Below are positions 18,043-26,335 of a stretch of 64,000 bases of DNA, in pieces. Source of the DNA: Desulfovibrio sp. A2 (GTDB lineage Bacteria; Desulfobacterota; Desulfovibrionia; Desulfovibrionales; Desulfovibrionaceae); assembly GCF_000226255.1 (NCBI RefSeq), contig NZ_AGFG01000034.1:1-64000 (forward strand), in the 5' to 3' direction. Numbering within the stretch: position 1 is the stretch's first letter; each line of letters starts with the position of its first letter. The notes beneath the pieces were generated by a model. It was not told where the DNA came from, made no database searches, and worked only from the letters and a program-made list of their open reading frames with translations. Made by a program: the position numbers and the translations under genes.

Positions 18043-18096
18043 CCCACCCCTCCCCCCGATAGCCCCCACCCCTCCCCCCGATAGCCCCCACCCCCC
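18043..18096 (+). repeat. C-rich tandem repeat
   Basis: Units of CCACCCCTCCCCCCGATAGC, about two and a half copies. No function seen. Confidence 0.75.
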
Positions 18097-18371
18097 TCCC
18101 CCTTGCATCCCCGCCCACTTTTGTGCATTTTGGCACAATCAGGCGAGCATGCTTCCCGTGCACACCCGCCCAATGGCTCCGCAGCCGAATCGGCGACGGC
18201 ATAGGCCAACCATGCCCGCCCCGGCGCGCCCCACCATCCGGGGGCTACACATCCGGCGACGCCACGTCGGCCGCTGGCCGCACCGCGCCTTGACTTTTCG
18301 GGCCGCGCCTGTGATGCACGGGTGGCACCGCGCCGGAGGGCGCGCTTTCCATCACTTTCAGGAGGACAGGG

Positions 18372-19697
18372 ATGAGCCAACCTTTCAAGGACGCCATAGC
18401 CATCTGCAAGGCCATCCTTCGCAACGGCTACGACGCCTACGTGGTCAACGCGCAGTTGCAGAAGGAACTGCTGGACGGCCGCGAAACCGAAATCGACATC
18501 GCCTGCGAGCCCGACTACGAAGAGCTCGGCAAGCTCTTCCCCAGCCTTGAGCGCTCCAACGAAGAAGGCGTGGTCGCCACGCTGCGCGAAGGCGGCGCGC
18601 TGATCCGCTTCTACCACACCGATACCGAGGAATCCTCGCACCCGGAACACACCCTTGCCCGCATCACCCCGCGCATGCTGCGCGTGCTGGAAGAGCAGGG
18701 CAAGATGCCGCCCGCCCTGGCCTGCCCGTACATCGCCCACACCGGCGACGTGTACGAAGGCTTCGAGGATTTCTCGAAGGGCAAGGTGGAACTGCGGGGC
18801 ATTCCGGACGAAACCCTGCGCCGCAACTACCTTTTGGTCATCCGGGCCATGCGCTTCGCGGCCAACTTCGACCTGCCCATAGAGCCCAACTCGTGGATGG
18901 CCATCATCCGCGCCGCCAGCCGCGTGCTGGACTACGTGCGCATCTCGGACATCATGGACGAGTGGCGCAAGGTGGAAGCCGAGTGCATGTGGAAGTTCGT
19001 GCGGCTGCTGTTTGATTCGCAGGTGCTGCACGGCCTGCTGCCCGAAGTGGCGGCCCTGTCCCGCGTGCGCCAGCAACGCAACGACGAGGGCGCGGAAGAA
19101 ACCGTGCTCGACCACACCATCGAGTGCGTGCGCCACTACCCCGAGGGCGAATACAACTACGACTGGCTGGGCACCTTCGCCATGCTGTTCCACGACGTGG
19201 GCAAGCTGTACACGGCGGAATACTTCGACGGTAAGTGGAACTTCTACCAGCACCACCGCGTGGGCGCGAAGGTTACGCGCAAGCTGCTGCGCCGCCTGCA
19301 CTTCTCGCCGGAAGACGTGGAGCAGGTGTGCCATCTGGTGCGCCACCACATGCGCTTCCACTTCATGCTCACCGACCGGGGCATCCGCCGCTTCAAGTCG
19401 CTGGACGAATACCCCCGGCTCATCGAGATGGCCCGCGCCGACCTGGAAGCGCGCGGCGGCAGCTACACCTACTTCAATCACAACATGAAGTACCTGGAGC
19501 GCGCCGAAACGCCGGAACAGATGCTGGAGCCGCTGCTGAACGGCAACGAGATCATGGAGTTCACCTGCCTGCATCCCGGCCCCCAGGTGGGCATGCTGCG
19601 CGATGCGCTGCTGAAGGCGCAGGTGGCGGGCGAAGTGACCAGCGTGCCCGAGGCCGTGGACTACGTGCGCACTTACAAGGCGAAGAATTTCGGCTAA
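18372..19697 (+). CDS. HD-domain protein of the tRNA nucleotidyltransferase family with degenerate NTase site
   Basis: 441 residues after a strong ribosome site (AGGAGG). The layout is that of bacterial CCA-adding/poly(A) polymerases: N-terminal nucleotidyltransferase-like domain, RNA-binding helices (ETLRRNYLLVIRAMRFAANFD) and a C-terminal HD domain with H274-D275 in LFHDVGKLYTAEYF and VRHHMRFH. But the catalytic GGxVRD motif is replaced by N26-A-Q-L-Q-K31, and the DxD metal pair reads E40-I-D42. I infer the protein cannot add CCA and may have kept only the HD phosphohydrolase. A terminator follows. In other annotations such genes are often called poly(A) polymerase, which may be wrong. Confidence 0.8.
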   Translation: MSQPFKDAIAICKAILRNGYDAYVVNAQLQKELLDGRETEIDIACEPDYEELGKLFPSLERSNEEGVVATLREGGALIRFYHTDTEESSHPEHTLARITPRMLRVLEEQGKMPPALACPYIAHTGDVYEGFEDFSKGKVELRGIPDETLRRNYLLVIRAMRFAANFDLPIEPNSWMAIIRAASRVLDYVRISDIMDEWRKVEAECMWKFVRLLFDSQVLHGLLPEVAALSRVRQQRNDEGAEETVLDHTIECVRHYPEGEYNYDWLGTFAMLFHDVGKLYTAEYFDGKWNFYQHHRVGAKVTRKLLRRLHFSPEDVEQVCHLVRHHMRFHFMLTDRGIRRFKSLDEYPRLIEMARADLEARGGSYTYFNHNMKYLERAETPEQMLEPLLNGNEIMEFTCLHPGPQVGMLRDALLKAQVAGEVTSVPEAVDYVRTYKAKNFG

Positions 19698-19729
19698 CGC
19701 CGGAAGTTGATTCATTCCTTGCGAGGCGC

Positions 19730-19765
19730 GGGGGGAGGGACGCAGGTTCCTTCCCCCGTTTTTTT
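19730..19765 (+). terminator. Intrinsic terminator after the HD-domain gene
   Basis: GGGGGGAGGGA and TTCCTTCCCCC form a GC stem across a GCAGG-type loop, followed by G and seven T residues. It lies 33 bp after the stop codon. Confidence 0.8.
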
Positions 19766-19849
19766 GTTGGGGGGAGGAAGGGAGAGGGGCCGGGGGAGGG
19801 GGAAGAAGAGGGGGAGGGGGAGAAAGAGGAGTTGCGCCCTGTTGGGTGC

Positions 19850-20130
19850 GGCTTCTACGAAGACAGTCGTGCGCTGTTGTGAACGCTCGATTTCGTTATG
19901 TCTCCGACGGGCAAGGGGCCATTGAGCGATGGCCCCTTGCATCCCCGCGCTCCAGGGGGGCTGCGCCTCAGCTCTGCTATCTTCATCCGTAAGACTCGCG
20001 CTTCGCGCTCGTCTAACGGCTGGAGTCCTGGACCCCCAACGCATCTTGCACCGCATTCCTTCCGCCGCCAGCTTCCCTGCGGCGCTGGCGCGCCTCGGGC
20101 GATCTGGCGACGGGAATGCGATGTGCGCGC
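19850..20130 (+). repeat. R1 composite repeat, locus B, interrupted by R2
   Basis: Starts CGGCTTCTACGAAGACAG and runs through CGATTTCGTTATGTCTCCG, the hairpin GGGGCCATTGAGCGATGGCC, CCCCGCGCTCCAGGGGGG, then, after a 57-bp insert, CCTGGACCCCCAACGCATC, CACCGCATTCC and GGCGACGGGAATGCG. The uninterrupted form at 57336 reads straight through from GGGGGGCTTCGCCTC to CCCTGGACCCCC. Confidence 0.8.
19970..20026 (-). repeat. R2 hairpin repeat nested in R1, copy 3
   Basis: A 57-bp insert carrying CCGTAAGACTCGCGC (19987-20001), a TTC loop and GCGCTCGTCTAACGG (20005-20019). Read on the minus strand it aligns to the R2 copies at 1145 and 1258. It splits the CTCCCCTGG block of the surrounding R1 element, so R2 appears to have moved into an existing R1. 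Confidence 0.75.
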
Positions 20131-20179
20131 GGCTCTCGTTACAGTGGTGAAGGTCTGGGGCGTGCGTGTATCAACAATT

Positions 20180-20262
20180 GTCTTGCGCGGCGTCCCTTCG
20201 GCGGCAGCTTCCCTCCGGCGCAGGGCGCCTTCGGGCTATCTGCCGCCGGTGACGCCAATGCG
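20180..20262 (+). repeat. R1 tail-block repeat, partial
   Basis: GCGCGGCGTCCCTTCGGCGG, CAGCTTCCCTCCGGCGCAGG, GCGCCTTCGGGCTATCTG, CCGCCGGTGACGCCAATGCG. Near-identical to 57483-57557 and to the reverse of 17661-17745. Confidence 0.7.
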
Positions 20263-20498
20263 CGCGGTGCTCCCGGAGTGCGGACGCAGGTCCGGGTCGT
20301 GCCTTGCCCGAAAGATTGGTCTGCGGTGCACCCGCGACGCCGGAGCTTCCGCCGTCGCAAGGCCTCCGGCGGCGATTTCCGGCTGCGGGCGCAATCCGCG
20401 CGGAAGGCCGTCGTTAGCTGGGGCGGGAATAAAGCAAGACGCAGCTGAACGGCTGGATATTCACACGCTCCAACCGCCCCCGGATGAAGGACAGCGCC

Positions 20499-21407
20499 CT
20501 ACCGCCAACCGGTAAGCGCCCGCGCCACCTCGCGGCCATCGGAGCGGCGGGTGAGGATGTGCACGAAGCGGGCGGTGCCCGGCGCTGGCGCATCGGCGGG
20601 CGCGGGCAGGCACTGCGCCTCCACCGTGTCGCCGTACACCGTCTCGGCCCGGAAGTGCATGTCCAGCCACACCGGGCGGGACGATTCCTGCACTTCGGCG
20701 GGCACGCCTTCCAGCGCCCAGTCCAGGTAGCGCACGTTGTTCACGTGCCGGTTGCGGTCCATGTCGGCCCGGCGCACCGCGAAGGATACGGAAGAGAGCG
20801 GCGTTGCGCCGTCTTCGGGGGCGGGTGGCCGCCGGTCGCCCAGCAACCCGCCATCCAGCGCCAGCGGGGGATTTTCCGGCAGCAGGGCCGCCACCGTGGG
20901 CGGTATGCGCTCCGGCCGCCGGGTGTTCAGGTTGATGACCACCCAGAACGACACCCCACGCGCCACCACCGCGCCGTCCCCACCCAGCATCAGGTAGTCG
21001 CGCCGAAATTGCAGCCGCTCCACCCCGCACGGCCAGGTGCGCACCGTCACGGTCTCCCCTTCCGCCGGGGCGCGCTCCACCTGCACCACCAGCCGGGCCA
21101 GCACCCAGGCCAGCCCCTGCTCGTGCAGCGCGGCCAGTGACAGCCCCAGCCTGTCCGCATGCACCCCGGCCGCTTCCTGCAAATAGTCGCAGATGATCTG
21201 GGGCGAGACGGTGCCCTCCGGCCCCACCTCGTACCCGCGCACCCGAAAGGTTTCGTGATGCACGCGCAGGTCGGCGGGTGTGGACGCATCCGATGAACCG
21301 AAGATCGTCGCGGCGTCAGGCGCGGCATGCGAGTCGGGAGCGGCGGCAACGTCAGGTGCGGCTGATGCGGCGGCGGGGCCTGCGGGAAAATCGTGGCGGC
21401 GGGTCAT
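20499..21407 (-). CDS. Acyl-ACP thioesterase (FatA/FatB-like)
   Basis: 302 residues with two hot-dog domains. Domain 1: RVRGYEVGPEGTVSPQIICD, LQEAAGVHADRLGLS, RLVVQVERAPAEGETVTVRT. Domain 2: FAVRRADMDRNRHVNNVRYL, with the catalytic D/N/H pattern of acyl-ACP thioesterases. It releases free fatty acids from ACP in the cytosol. Start 21407 is fixed by AAGGAG 7-8 bp upstream. Residues ~1-40 are an Ala-rich low-complexity leader outside the domain. It diverges from marR. Confidence 0.85.
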   Translation of the reverse strand: MTRRHDFPAGPAAASAAPDVAAAPDSHAAPDAATIFGSSDASTPADLRVHHETFRVRGYEVGPEGTVSPQIICDYLQEAAGVHADRLGLSLAALHEQGLAWVLARLVVQVERAPAEGETVTVRTWPCGVERLQFRRDYLMLGGDGAVVARGVSFWVVINLNTRRPERIPPTVAALLPENPPLALDGGLLGDRRPPAPEDGATPLSSVSFAVRRADMDRNRHVNNVRYLDWALEGVPAEVQESSRPVWLDMHFRAETVYGDTVEAQCLPAPADAPAPGTARFVHILTRRSDGREVARALTGWR

Positions 21408-21557
21408 GGGCGGCTCCTTGTCCTGTTGGCCGGGTGTCCGTGCGGCATCGGCGGTACGGGCGGGACGGATGGTGTGCGCGGTGCACCGCCACGGCATAGC
21501 GCCGTGAAGGAACGGCGTCCACTGCCGATCGCGCGGGTGATGCTGTCATGCGCCTGC

Positions 21558-21582
21558 GGGACATGCCAGCCCGGCATGTCCC
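21558..21582. repeat. Perfect 10-bp inverted repeat
   Basis: GGGACATGCC and GGCATGTCCC around a 5-nt AGCCC loop. It could be a regulator site or a hairpin in the 5' leader of the thioesterase. No U-run. Confidence 0.55.
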
Positions 21583-21781
21583 CTCGTCCGTAAGTTCCTC
21601 TCCCTGCCCATCGCGCCGCCACGGGGCGCTTTGCCCCTTCCCGCGCCATCGGCTCTCGCACTGAAACCACCCTTCCCACCATGGACGGCACGGGCCGCCA
21701 TGCCTCGTCATGCGCGGCGTAGGCAACCCCGCGCAACCGCGCCACATTGGGGGACGCCGGGCGCTTTCCCCCTCTCCCGGC

Positions 21782-21810
21782 TTGACACCCGCCCGCAGTG
21801 CGCCTATTTG
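21782..21810 (+). promoter_or_regulatory. Sigma-70 promoter of marR-MFS
   Basis: A perfect -35 TTGACA (21782-21787), a 17-bp spacer and TATTTG (21805-21810) as -10. The -10 overlaps the left arm of the operator palindrome, the layout expected for autorepression. Confidence 0.65.
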
Positions 21811-21840
21811 TTGCCGCTTCAACAGTTGCAACGGCAACAA
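21808..21840. promoter_or_regulatory. Probable MarR operator
   Basis: TTGTTGCCG (21808-21816) is the exact inverted repeat of CGGCAACAA (21832-21840), with an inner GTTGCAAC palindrome at 21825-21832. It covers the -10 and start region 14 bp before the marR ATG. Confidence 0.65.
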
Positions 21841-21853
21841 TTGGGCGATTTTC

Positions 21854-22306
21854 ATGGAACAGAGACTCACATCCTTTGCCTACCGCGTCGGCCAGTTGCG
21901 CCGCCTGGTCGTGCTGCTGGCCATTGAACGCATCACCCCGCTGGGGCCGGTGGGCAAGGGGCAGATACCCTTCCTGGCCGAACTCTTTCAGGGGGGCGAC
22001 GGCGTCTCGCAGGAAGAGCTGGCCGAGAAGCTGCACTTCGACAAGGGCTCGGCCGCCCGCTCGCTGGCCAAACTGGAGGCCGCCGGGCTGGTGGCCCGCA
22101 CCGTGAACCCGCGCAACCGCCGCCAGATGGTCATCACCCTGACCCCGGACGCCGAAAAACTGCGCGAACCCTTTCTGGTCGCGCTGCGCGAACTGACCGA
22201 AACCATGGTGCGCGGCTTTTCCGCCGAAGAACGCGAACAGGCCCTCGGCATCCTCGACCGCATGATCTCCAACGTGCTCGCCGCACTCGGCAGGGAGGCG
22301 AAATGA
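21854..22306 (+). CDS. MarR-family transcriptional regulator
   Basis: 150 residues. The winged helix-turn-helix is visible as GVSQEELAEKLHFDKGSAAR, SLAKLEAAGLVART and NRRQMVITLTPDA. It is probably the repressor of the MFS exporter whose start overlaps its stop (ATGA at 22303). A palindrome over its own promoter suggests autoregulation lifted by a drug or small phenolic ligand. ATG 21854 begins the conserved part; upstream in-frame ATGs would run through the promoter. Confidence 0.88.
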   Translation: MEQRLTSFAYRVGQLRRLVVLLAIERITPLGPVGKGQIPFLAELFQGGDGVSQEELAEKLHFDKGSAARSLAKLEAAGLVARTVNPRNRRQMVITLTPDAEKLREPFLVALRELTETMVRGFSAEEREQALGILDRMISNVLAALGREAK

Positions 22307-23775
22307 GCCCCGCCTCCTTCCCCTTCCGCACGCCGGGCCACGGCGGCGACGCCGCTCCGGCCCGGCAGGCCGTGTCGCGCGGGGCGGTGCTGTTCGTGGT
22401 CAGCACGTCCATGATCCTCATGCCGCTGATGATGTCGGCCGTGGGCGTCTCGCTGCCCGCCATCGGGCGCGACCTTGACGCCACGGCCATGCAGGTGGGG
22501 CTGGTGGAGACCACCTACGTCATGGCCCTGTCGGTGTTCCTGCTGATCATGGGCCGGCTTGGCGACATCTTCGGGCGGCGCAGGCTGTTCCTGACGGGCC
22601 TTGTGCTGTTCACCACCATCACCGCCGTGCTCTCGCTGTCGCAGTCCATCCGCATGGTCATCGGCCTGCGCTTTCTGCAGGGCATGGGCGCGGCCATGAT
22701 CGTGGCCAACAGCTTCGCCATCATGCTCGAAGTGTTTCCGCGCGAGGAACACGGCCGGGCCATCGGCATCGTTTCGGCGGCGGCCTATGCGGGCATCTCG
22801 TGCGGGCCGCTGATCGGGGGCTTTCTGACCACCCACTTCGGGTGGCGCTGGGTGTTCCTGATGGTGCTGCCCTTCGGCATTTCCGCGCTGCTGCTGGTGT
22901 TCACCAGGCTGCGCGGCGAATGGCGATCCGCCAGGGGCGAACCCTTCGACCTGCGCGGCAGCCTGGTCTACGGCGGCGCCATCGTGCTGCTTACCCTGGG
23001 GTCATCGCATCTGGACGCGGGCGCGCTGGCCTGGGGCGCGCTGGCCGCCGGTCTGGCCTGCGGCGGGCTGTTCCTGTGGCTGGAATCGCGTACCCCCTTT
23101 CCGCTGCTGGAAGTGACGCTGCTGTCGCGCAACCGGCTGTTCACGCTCAGTTGCCTGTCCGCGCTCATCAATTATGCCTCCACCTTCGGGGTGCTGTTCT
23201 TTCTCGGCCTGTACCTGCAGTACGTGCGCGGGCTTACCCCCAGCGACGCGGGCCTGCTGATGATCATCCAGCCGGTGATCCAGATGGTGCTTTCGCCCAT
23301 CGGCGGGCGGCTGGCCGACCGCTTTCCGGCCGAGCGGGTGGCCACCGTGGGCATGGTGCTGTGCGCCGTGGGCCTTGGCGTGGCCGCGTTCATCGGGCAG
23401 GACACCTCCACCGCGCTCACCGTGGTGGTGCTGGTGCTGCTGGGCGTGGGCTACGGCCTGTTCGCCTCGCCCAACGCCAGCGCCATCGTTGGCAGCGTGG
23501 AGCCCCGCCACCTGGGCGTGGCATCCGGCATGACCAGCACCATGCGCACCTTGGGCATGATGGCCTCGATGATCGTGGTGACCATCGTGTTTTCCGTGTT
23601 CATGGGCGGGCAGCCGGTGTCGGCGGCCACCCTGCCGGGCTTTCTGGCGTCCATGCGCACGGCGCTGTGGACCTTCTGCGCGCTGTGCGCGGTGGGGGTG
23701 CTGCTGTCCCTGGGGCGCATGCAGGACAAGGGCCGGACGCCGGGCTCCCCGGCACTGGCCGACCCCAACCCCTGA
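22303..23775 (+). CDS. MFS multidrug exporter (DHA2, EmrB/QacA type)
   Basis: 490 residues with about 14 hydrophobic segments. MFS signatures include GRLGDIFGRRRLFLTG between helices 2 and 3 and the motif-C-like AYAGISCGPLIGGFLTTHFG. It probably exports drugs or toxic metabolites across the inner membrane using the proton gradient. Translation is coupled to marR by the ATGA overlap. No membrane-fusion partner (EmrA) is adjacent, so it may act alone. Confidence 0.88.
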   Translation: MSPASFPFRTPGHGGDAAPARQAVSRGAVLFVVSTSMILMPLMMSAVGVSLPAIGRDLDATAMQVGLVETTYVMALSVFLLIMGRLGDIFGRRRLFLTGLVLFTTITAVLSLSQSIRMVIGLRFLQGMGAAMIVANSFAIMLEVFPREEHGRAIGIVSAAAYAGISCGPLIGGFLTTHFGWRWVFLMVLPFGISALLLVFTRLRGEWRSARGEPFDLRGSLVYGGAIVLLTLGSSHLDAGALAWGALAAGLACGGLFLWLESRTPFPLLEVTLLSRNRLFTLSCLSALINYASTFGVLFFLGLYLQYVRGLTPSDAGLLMIIQPVIQMVLSPIGGRLADRFPAERVATVGMVLCAVGLGVAAFIGQDTSTALTVVVLVLLGVGYGLFASPNASAIVGSVEPRHLGVASGMTSTMRTLGMMASMIVVTIVFSVFMGGQPVSAATLPGFLASMRTALWTFCALCAVGVLLSLGRMQDKGRTPGSPALADPNP

Positions 23776-24011
23776 CGCACGCCACGCGCGCGTGCATGCC
23801 CGCGTGGGCTGCGGAACATCCTGAATTGGCAGCGCTGGCGGAACGGGCGGACAGGCGGGGGCTTCCCCTCGCGGCCGTTCCGCTGTATTGCCTGCGGGCC
23901 GCGCACCCGAATCCCGCGTACCCGCGCCCCATGCACTGGACGAACCCGCCGCGCGGGCTTACCCATACCGTCATGCCGCCCGTGCGGCCCACCCCTTGCC
24001 CCCCATCACGC

Positions 24012-25148
24012 ATGATCGACATACTGAACCTGACCTACGACGAACTGGAAGCGTGGATGACCGACGAACTCGGCGAACCGCGCTTTCGCGCCCGTCAGGT
24101 GTGGCAGTGGCTGTGGCAGAAGAACGCCCGGTCCTTCGACGCCATGACCAACGTATCCAAGGCCACCCGCGCCCGGCTGGCCGAGGCGGCCCGCATAACC
24201 TGGCCCGAGGTCCGCACCGTGAAGACCAGCAGCGACGGCACGGTGAAGTTCCTGCTGGCCCTCTCCGACGGCGCTCTGGTGGAAACGGTGCTGATTCCCA
24301 GCGAATCGCGCGAGGGCAAGGTGCGCATGACCCAGTGCCTGTCCTGCCAGGTGGGCTGCGCCATGGGCTGCACCTTTTGCAGCACCGGCAGCATGGGTTT
24401 TGAACGCAACATGACCATGGCCGAGATTCTCGGGCAGGTGCTGGTGGCGCGCGAACACCTGGGCGACGACCGGCCGGACCACCCCATCGTGCGCAACCTG
24501 GTGTTCATGGGCATGGGCGAGCCGCTGCTGAACCTGAACGAGGTCATGCGCTCCCTGCGCACCCTCAACGACGAGTTCGGGCTGTGCTTCTCGCCCCGGC
24601 GCATCACCGTGTCCACCTGCGGCATCGAAAAGGGCCTGCGCGAACTTGGCGAAAGCGGCCTTGCCTTCCTGGCCGTGTCGCTGCACGCGCCCAATCAGGA
24701 ACTGCGGGCCCGCATCATGCCCCGCGCGGCGCGCTGGACCCTGGACGACCTGATGGCCGCGCTGGAATCGTACCCGTTGAAGACGCGCGAACGCATCACC
24801 TTCGAATACCTGCTGCTGGGCGGGGTGAACGATTCCATCGAGCATGCCCGCGAACTGGTGCGTCTGGTCTCGCGGACCAAGGCCAAGCTGAACCTCATCG
24901 TGTACAACCCGGCCGAGGGCCTGCCCTACGAGGCGCCCAGCCAGGCGCGCATCCTGGCCTTCGAGCAGTACCTGTGGTCCAAGAACGTCACGGCCATCAT
25001 CCGCAAGAGCAAGGGCCAGGACATCAAGGCCGCCTGCGGCCAGTTGAAGGCCTCGGAACTGGCGGACCTGGCGGGCCTGGCCGGGCAGGAGGAAGGGACC
25101 GACGGCCATGGCGGACCTGGCGGGCCTGGCGAGGCTGACGAGACATAG
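24012..25148 (+). CDS. rlmN: 23S rRNA (A2503-C2) / tRNA methyltransferase RlmN
   Basis: 378 residues, a radical SAM enzyme that methylates C2 of A2503 in 23S rRNA and A37 in some tRNAs. The cluster motif is CAMGCTFC, and GMGEPLLN binds SAM. The methyl-carrying cysteine is the C in DIKAACGQL near the C-terminus; its resolving partner lies in the STCGI segment. ATG 24012 starts the conserved N-terminus MIDILNLTYDELEAW. The last ~25 residues are a Gly-rich repeat tail (GTDGHGGPGGPGEADET) outside the family core. A perfect hairpin lies 70 bp downstream. Confidence 0.93.
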   Translation: MIDILNLTYDELEAWMTDELGEPRFRARQVWQWLWQKNARSFDAMTNVSKATRARLAEAARITWPEVRTVKTSSDGTVKFLLALSDGALVETVLIPSESREGKVRMTQCLSCQVGCAMGCTFCSTGSMGFERNMTMAEILGQVLVAREHLGDDRPDHPIVRNLVFMGMGEPLLNLNEVMRSLRTLNDEFGLCFSPRRITVSTCGIEKGLRELGESGLAFLAVSLHAPNQELRARIMPRAARWTLDDLMAALESYPLKTRERITFEYLLLGGVNDSIEHARELVRLVSRTKAKLNLIVYNPAEGLPYEAPSQARILAFEQYLWSKNVTAIIRKSKGQDIKAACGQLKASELADLAGLAGQEEGTDGHGGPGGPGEADET

Positions 25149-25218
25149 GGATGCCCCGAACCGGCAGCCCGGAGGACCAGCGGGGCTCCGGACCGCCGCC
25201 GCGCATGGTGCCACGACG

Positions 25219-25252
25219 CGACAAAGCCCGGCCGAAAGGCCGGGCTTTGTCG
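25219..25252 (+). terminator. Terminator hairpin after rlmN
   Basis: A perfect 15-bp stem, CGACAAAGCCCGGCC with GGCCGGGCTTTGTCG, around a GAAA tetraloop. The U-tail is weak (TTTGTCGTT). It may serve both rlmN and the convergent minus-strand gene ending at 25347. Confidence 0.7.
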
Positions 25253-25346
25253 TTGCCCGAAAGCGTGAACCAACCGGGATGAGCCGACCACGGGGCACCC
25301 CGCCGGGGCAGCAGACGGCCCGAGGCGGAACCTCGCGACGCCGCGC

Positions 25347-26219
25347 CTAGTGCGCCGCCGCGTCCTCCTCCTGACCCACGTTTTCCAGAAGGCGGGCCAG
25401 CAAGCCGCGCTGCCGGTCGTCCTGCCGCACGAAGCCGCCGCCCACGAACACCACGTCGCCCTCGCGCCGCAGCGATTCCACGCGCAACGCGAACAGGGTC
25501 CAGCCCCTGCCGTCCGCCATGGGCATGGCCAGTTCGCACAGGGCGGACTCCGTGCCCTCCAGCCACGGACAAAGGACCCCGCCGTCGCCGGAAAGCTGCG
25601 CCCCATACAACGACAGGCGGTGCACCCGTACCGGCTGGGGCATCACCTGCCGTCCCATCGGACGCAGGTGGGCCGTGTGCGACACCGCCACCCCCGCATC
25701 GGGGGGTGGGGCCTCGCACACGCAGGGGGCCATCATTTCCGCGTCGGGCGGCAGACCGCAGACAAAACGAGCCTCTTCGGCGGTGTTCCACGCCTCCACG
25801 GCCAGCGGCGCGGAAAGCACGCCCGGCCCGGCCCGGCCGCAGCGGCGGCAGCCCACCAGATACAGCACGCCGTCGTGCAGCAGCCAGACGTCGCGGCTGC
25901 CGCAGGGACAGCAGCGGGTCTTGCCCGTGCCCTCGGGAGCGGGGGCTCCCCCTGTGCGAACATCGCGGCCGCCGCGCAGTGCGAGCGGATCTGCCGCGTC
26001 AGCCAAATCGGGCAACCCGCGCGGCGCGGAGCCGTGCGCGGCCTCCTGCGCCAGCGGCAGTGCCGCCCGCACCAGCCGGTCCTCCCGCCGCCGGTCGTCC
26101 TGCCGCCGGTCGCCCTGGCGGCGATCCTGGCGGCGGCTTTCCGTATCGTCCGCTTGCGAACCGGGATCGCCGTCCGCCGCTGCGGCGGGCGTCCCCCCCG
26201 TTATCCGTTCCGTGCCCAT
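25347..26219 (-). CDS. Lar-like zinc ribbon joined to a PilZ-like domain
   Basis: 290 residues. Residues 1-50 are charged with QDRR/GDRR repeats. Residues ~103-145 read CCPCGSRDVW, then GCRRCGRAG and EAWN, the four-cysteine pattern of Lar/restriction-alleviation zinc ribbons (C103-x2-C106, C124-x2-C127, AWN). Residues ~195-285 (QPVRVHRLSLYGAQLSG to GGGFVRQDDRQRGLLARLL) have the beta pattern of PilZ c-di-GMP domains, but the RxxxR motif is not clear. Start 26219 is set by GGAGG. Function unknown; a metal-binding PilZ-like effector is an inference. Confidence 0.6.
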   Translation of the reverse strand: MGTERITGGTPAAAADGDPGSQADDTESRRQDRRQGDRRQDDRRREDRLVRAALPLAQEAAHGSAPRGLPDLADAADPLALRGGRDVRTGGAPAPEGTGKTRCCPCGSRDVWLLHDGVLYLVGCRRCGRAGPGVLSAPLAVEAWNTAEEARFVCGLPPDAEMMAPCVCEAPPPDAGVAVSHTAHLRPMGRQVMPQPVRVHRLSLYGAQLSGDGGVLCPWLEGTESALCELAMPMADGRGWTLFALRVESLRREGDVVFVGGGFVRQDDRQRGLLARLLENVGQEEDAAAH

Positions 26220-26335
26220 GCAGACCTCCACCCACCGGTCCCGCCGGTGATCGGCGGCGCGCATCCCCCCGCGCCGTTGCCGCCCGCATCCGCACCGTGC
26301 CCCTTCGCCCGCGCGGACGAAGGGCCTGCTCCGCG

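Larger units (their letters stand above)
17216..18371. other. 1.16-kb repeat-filled spacer between pyrC and the HD-domain gene
   Basis: No gene is credible here; the apparent ORFs come from repeats. It contains a forward R1 module (17270-17490), a partial reverse unit (17661-17745) and a full reverse R1 module (17794-18020), so the spacer is an imperfect inverted pair. A C-rich tandem repeat (18043-18096) follows. The last ~270 bp hold no recognised feature except the ribosome site of the next gene. Confidence 0.7.
19766..20498. other. Repeat-filled spacer between convergent genes
   Basis: No gene is seen. It holds a purine-rich GGGGAGG stretch (19770-19830), a forward R1 module interrupted by an R2 hairpin (19850-20130) and a second R1 tail block (20180-20262). 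Positions 20263-20498 show nothing recognised apart from a GCGGAGGCCTTGCGACG-like complement also seen near 57900. Confidence 0.65.
21408..21853. other. 446-bp divergent spacer
   Basis: Between the thioesterase and marR starts. It contains a 10-bp inverted repeat at 21558-21582 and the marR promoter/operator at 21782-21840. The rest shows no gene. Confidence 0.55.

Noticed and set aside
20499..21497. A longer thioesterase starting at 21497
   Set aside because: The AAGGAG ribosome site sits directly before ATG 21407, and the extra residues are unrelated low-complexity sequence.
24012..25148. RlmN starting further upstream in the long open frame from 22800
   Set aside because: The upstream part overlaps the MFS gene in another frame and has no motifs; conserved RlmN sequence starts at ATG 24012.
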